A stretch of DNA of 64,000 nucleotides from Candidatus Kosakonia sp. 282A-S69 (GTDB lineage Bacteria; Pseudomonadota; Gammaproteobacteria; Enterobacterales; Enterobacteriaceae), in NCBI RefSeq assembly GCF_029433855.1, contig NZ_JAROAU010000003.1, positions 988,729 to 1,052,728 of the forward strand. The letters run 5' to 3'. Shown here piece after piece: positions 63,201 through 64,000 of the stretch; positions within the stretch are counted from its first letter, which is position 1, and the number at the start of each line of letters is the position of its first letter. Under the pieces are notes generated by a model. The model was not told where the DNA came from. It was given only the letters and a program-made list of their open reading frames with translations, and did no database searches. The position numbers were made by a program, and so were the translations under genes.

Positions 63201-63228
63201 ACCCCTTTCCGCCAGGAAGGGGGTTTTC
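63201..63228 (+). terminator. Intrinsic terminator of fbaB
   Basis: Ten-bp stem ACCCCTTTCC/GGAAGGGGGT (one G-U) with loop GCCA followed by TTTTCTC, 11 bases after the fbaB stop. Confidence 0.85.
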
Positions 63229-63281
63229 TCTCTCCTGCGCCACTTCCCCCCACGGACTCCGATCACATTTCCGTAACCTTT

Positions 63282-63297
63282 TGTGAAAAGTATCACG
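63282..63297 (+). promoter_or_regulatory. CRP-like site upstream of the enolase-superfamily gene
   Basis: TGTGA-N6-TCACG at 63282-63297, about 120 bases before the start codon. Only the last base of the second half departs from the consensus. It suggests catabolite control of the following gene. Confidence 0.65.
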
Positions 63298-63416
63298 CAT
63301 CCTTGTGCGCATGCCCAAAAAATGGTCGCTGCTTAGCGCTATTTGTCCGAGGATGTGACCAGATTTTGTGCATATATTTTGTTCTGAAACAGCTTTTCAA
63401 AACTCAAGGATACGCA

Positions 63417-64000
63417 ATGAAAATTGAATCTGTAAACGTCACCGTCTTTCAGCACCCCACGCGACGGGTCTCTGACAGCGCCGGGCACTCCCATCCGGGG
63501 CCGGAGACACAGGCGAAGATGGCGATGTTAACCATCACCGCGGACGATGGCAGCACCGGTTACTCATTCGCGCCACCGGAAGTGGTTCGTCCATTCGTGC
63601 TTACTGCGTTCTTCCGCAAAGTGATGGTCGGCCAGGATCCCTTTAACCGCGAGCGCATCTGGCAGGATCTGGTGCACTGGCAGCGCGGCAGCGCCCATCA
63701 ACTGACCGAGCGCGCGCTCTCGTTCGTTGAGCAGGCGCTGTGGGATTTGATTGGTCGCAAGCTCAATATGCCGGTCTATAAGCTGCTCGGTGGCTACCGC
63801 GATAAAGTCCCGGCTTACGGCAGCACCATGTGCGGCGACGATCTCGAAGGCGGTCTCTCCACGCCGCAAGAGTACGCGGCTTTTGCCGAAACGCTGGTGG
63901 CGCGCGGCTATAAAGCGATCAAGCTGCACACCTGGATGCCGCCAGTGAAATTTGCCCCAAACCCGAAAATGGATATCAAAGCCTGCGCCGCGGTGCGTGA
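63417..64000 (+). CDS. Mandelate racemase/muconate lactonizing enzyme family protein (3' end cut by window)
   Basis: Enolase-superfamily sugar-acid dehydratase or racemase, partial: about 194 residues. N-terminal capping domain MKIESVNVTVFQHPTRRVSD, then the linker QALWDLIGRKLNMPVYKLLGG that is typical of the family, and the barrel segment GYKAIKLHTW with the first catalytic Lys. The downstream metal ligands are outside the window, so the substrate cannot be named. SD CAAGGA lies before the ATG at 63417. Its promoter region carries a CRP-like site. Confidence 0.85.
   Translation, partial: MKIESVNVTVFQHPTRRVSDSAGHSHPGPETQAKMAMLTITADDGSTGYSFAPPEVVRPFVLTAFFRKVMVGQDPFNRERIWQDLVHWQRGSAHQLTERALSFVEQALWDLIGRKLNMPVYKLLGGYRDKVPAYGSTMCGDDLEGGLSTPQEYAAFAETLVARGYKAIKLHTWMPPVKFAPNPKMDIKACAAVR

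Overview
The window is about 64 kb of a chromosome from an enterobacterium (family Enterobacteriaceae, GC-rich, close to Enterobacter, Kosakonia or Klebsiella). Most genes are near-identical in length, motifs and order to the Escherichia coli cirA-to-thiMD region, read in the reverse direction. No tRNA, rRNA, IS element, prophage or CRISPR array was seen.

Layout: (1) 1-6,000: the end of cirA, yeiG, an extra MFS transporter, folE and yeiB. (2) 5,959-11,110: galS and the galactose transporter mglBAC with GalS and CRP sites. (3) 11,200-15,030: a BssS-like small protein and an unknown gene, then sanA, cdd, yohK and yohJ. (4) 15,257-24,960: dusC, then an accessory block. The block holds a beta-glucoside operon with two antiterminator (RAT)/terminator elements around an OprD-type porin, a secreted SurE-like phosphatase, a BglG-type antiterminator, a BglF-type PTS permease and a GH1 phospho-beta-glucosidase. 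A LysR/metallo-hydrolase divergent pair follows. (5) 24,960-41,524: a REP block, yohP, yohF, yohD, yohC, pbpG, an acetyltransferase, dld, bglX, osmF-yehYXW, yohO, mlrA, btsSR and yehS. (6) 41,618-47,650: yehR, metG, mrp, a GNAT gene, an rcnB without rcnA or rcnR, and an MDR oxidoreductase. (7) 47,797-59,116: a complete galactan (beta-1,4-galactooligosaccharide) utilisation locus: GanK ATPase, GanEFG, GH53 galactanase, GH42 beta-galactosidase, a stand-alone PTS EIIB, GanL porin and LacI-type GanR. (8) 59,221-64,000: an Rpn-family nuclease gene, TPP-riboswitch-controlled thiMD, fbaB, and the start of an enolase-superfamily gene.

How the genes work together: the window is rich in carbohydrate capture. 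Mgl takes up galactose, BglX releases glucose in the periplasm, the bgl-like operon imports and cleaves aryl or beta-glucosides by PTS, and Gan imports and hydrolyses galactan. The galactose released by Gan fits with the nearby Mgl/GalS system. CRP-like sites precede galS, mglB, cdd, ganE and the last gene, so catabolite control is a common theme.

The most unusual points are the SurE-like secreted phosphatase and OprD-type porin built into an antitermination-controlled bgl operon, the orphan EIIB behind a terminator at the end of the gan operon, a likely intragenic small protein in the Rpn gene, and lac-operator-like sites that fit GanR.
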